The notes beneath the pieces were generated by a model. The model was not told the DNA's origin. It saw only the letters and a list, made by a program, of their open reading frames with translations, and made no database searches. The position numbers and the translations under genes are program-made. A stretch of 64,000 bases of DNA from Edolisoma coerulescens (Eukaryota; Chordata; Aves; Passeriformes; Campephagidae): assembly GCA_013397115.1 (NCBI GenBank), contig VWZW01002639.1, positions 1,116,001 through 1,180,000 of the forward strand. Reading direction: 5' to 3'. This document shows, piece by piece, positions 63,201-64,000 of this stretch (position 1 is its first letter; every line of letters begins with the position of its first letter).

Positions 63201-64000
63201 CAGGCTGGAACATCTGTTTCCCAAGGATGAGCTTAGAAATGTTGGTGCTGTAATTCCAATGGTGAGCGTTGCTCGTGACGCTGCTTTGAAGGACTTAGAA
63301 AAGCTCCAGGAATTATGAAATATAGGGAACAAGTGACCTTTAGGGCTGTTTTACATCCTTGTGGTGGCAGCTGAGCACAGGTGACAGATCTGTGTGTGCA
63401 GTTAACCCTTGGCCAGTTCTGTGGCTGTGCTCTAGGCTGGGGGACAGCAGAGAAAAATACAATTTACCACGTTTGAAGAATTGAATCTGTTTTTACATCA
63501 AACTGAAGCTCATTCCAAAATCAGAAAAAGAAGTGGACTCTTACCCTGCTCAATTTAAAAATGAAAATTAGGTTTTAGCCTGAAGTAGGAACCTTGCAAC
63601 TTCAGCTGAAACATTTCAATATTCTCATTAAATGAGTAGATTGAAATTGTAAGATATTGTGTGTGCGTCTCACGCTGCTCTCATTGTTCTGGGCTGTTCA
63701 TACACAGAAGTTGCATGCCTGATTACCTGCACAGCAGGCTGAAAATTGATCTGGTATATTGTAGCTATAAAATAATTCACCTTTTATGCCAAAACAATTA
63801 ATGTTATACATTAGTTTGAAATCAGACTGTTGCCATTCTACTCTGGAATAAAATTAATTTCTCAGTATACGTTCTTCACTTTTTGTAGCTGGACTTGTAT
63901 TCCCATCCTGCAATTTTCATTTTGTATAAACAAAAACTCTGCCAGAAGAATTTTTCTGCAGAATTCAGGTGAAATTTCAGTGGTTGGGAAAACCAGATCC
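57226..64000 (+). other. CNTN3: CNTN3 intron after the first Ig2 exon, continuing past the window
   Basis: I looked for the rest of Ig2 (a YAWIFNE-like block and a GNYTC-like block) and did not find it, so the intron extends beyond the edge. A CR1 copy lies at 61070-61290. A stretch near 57750-57950 has balanced AT-rich sequence that could be conserved noncoding DNA, which cannot be judged here. Open frames of up to about 158 codons (62856-63332 on -) have no domain. Confidence 0.65.
61070..61290 (-). mobile_element. CR1 LINE 3' fragment
   Basis: Reverse-complement CR1. On the + strand it runs from gaaaggtttgggttggaagg through ccatccagcctggccttggg and gggcaccctgtgccagggcc to cttcccaatatcccatctaa. 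About 220 bp survive, with no intact coding part. Confidence 0.92.

Overview
The window reads as nuclear DNA of a bird, probably a passerine. It is AT-leaning and gene-poor, with short dispersed fragments of the avian CR1 LINE in both orientations. Every CR1 copy keeps the 3' tail (a 'ggtcccttccaacccaaa.cattc' type end). There is no bacterial gene density, operon structure, rRNA, tRNA, CRISPR array or recognisable endogenous retrovirus. Almost all open frames over 60 codons are chance frames in introns, intergenic DNA or low-complexity repeats.

One protein-coding gene is supported: the 5' part of contactin-3 (CNTN3, also called BIG-1 or PANG) on the + strand. Contactin-3 is a GPI-anchored neuronal cell-adhesion protein with immunoglobulin and fibronectin III domains. 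Two coding exons are recognised. The first, with coding part 33927-33987, carries the start codon and signal peptide. The second, 57130-57225, is the first exon of Ig domain 2. Both splice junctions are phase 1. The exon or exons for Ig domain 1 should lie between them, but I could not find them in the 23.1 kb interval. The next exon downstream is not in the window, so the gene runs off the right edge.

Layout. 1-8880 is upstream DNA without genes; it holds a complex local rearrangement at 3174-5068. 8881-9370 is a CR1 element. 9740-10860 is a CpG island with two G-rich tandem repeats, and is the best candidate for the CNTN3 promoter and noncoding first exon. 10861-33847 would then be intron 1, with four CR1 fragments and no recognised exon. 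33848-33987 is exon 2 (5' UTR plus signal peptide). 33988-57129 is intronic, with a duplicated block of about 350 bp, a 14-bp minisatellite, hairpins and three CR1 tails. 57130-57225 is the Ig2 exon. 57226-64000 is the next intron, with one CR1 copy.

I did not find a novel biological system. The most interesting signals are a templated insertion built from two nearby donor segments (4384-4727), the undetected Ig1 exon between two phase-compatible exons, an intronic duplication with a 111-bp fully identical core, and a G-quadruplex-type repeat in the presumed promoter that contains the window's only ambiguous base.
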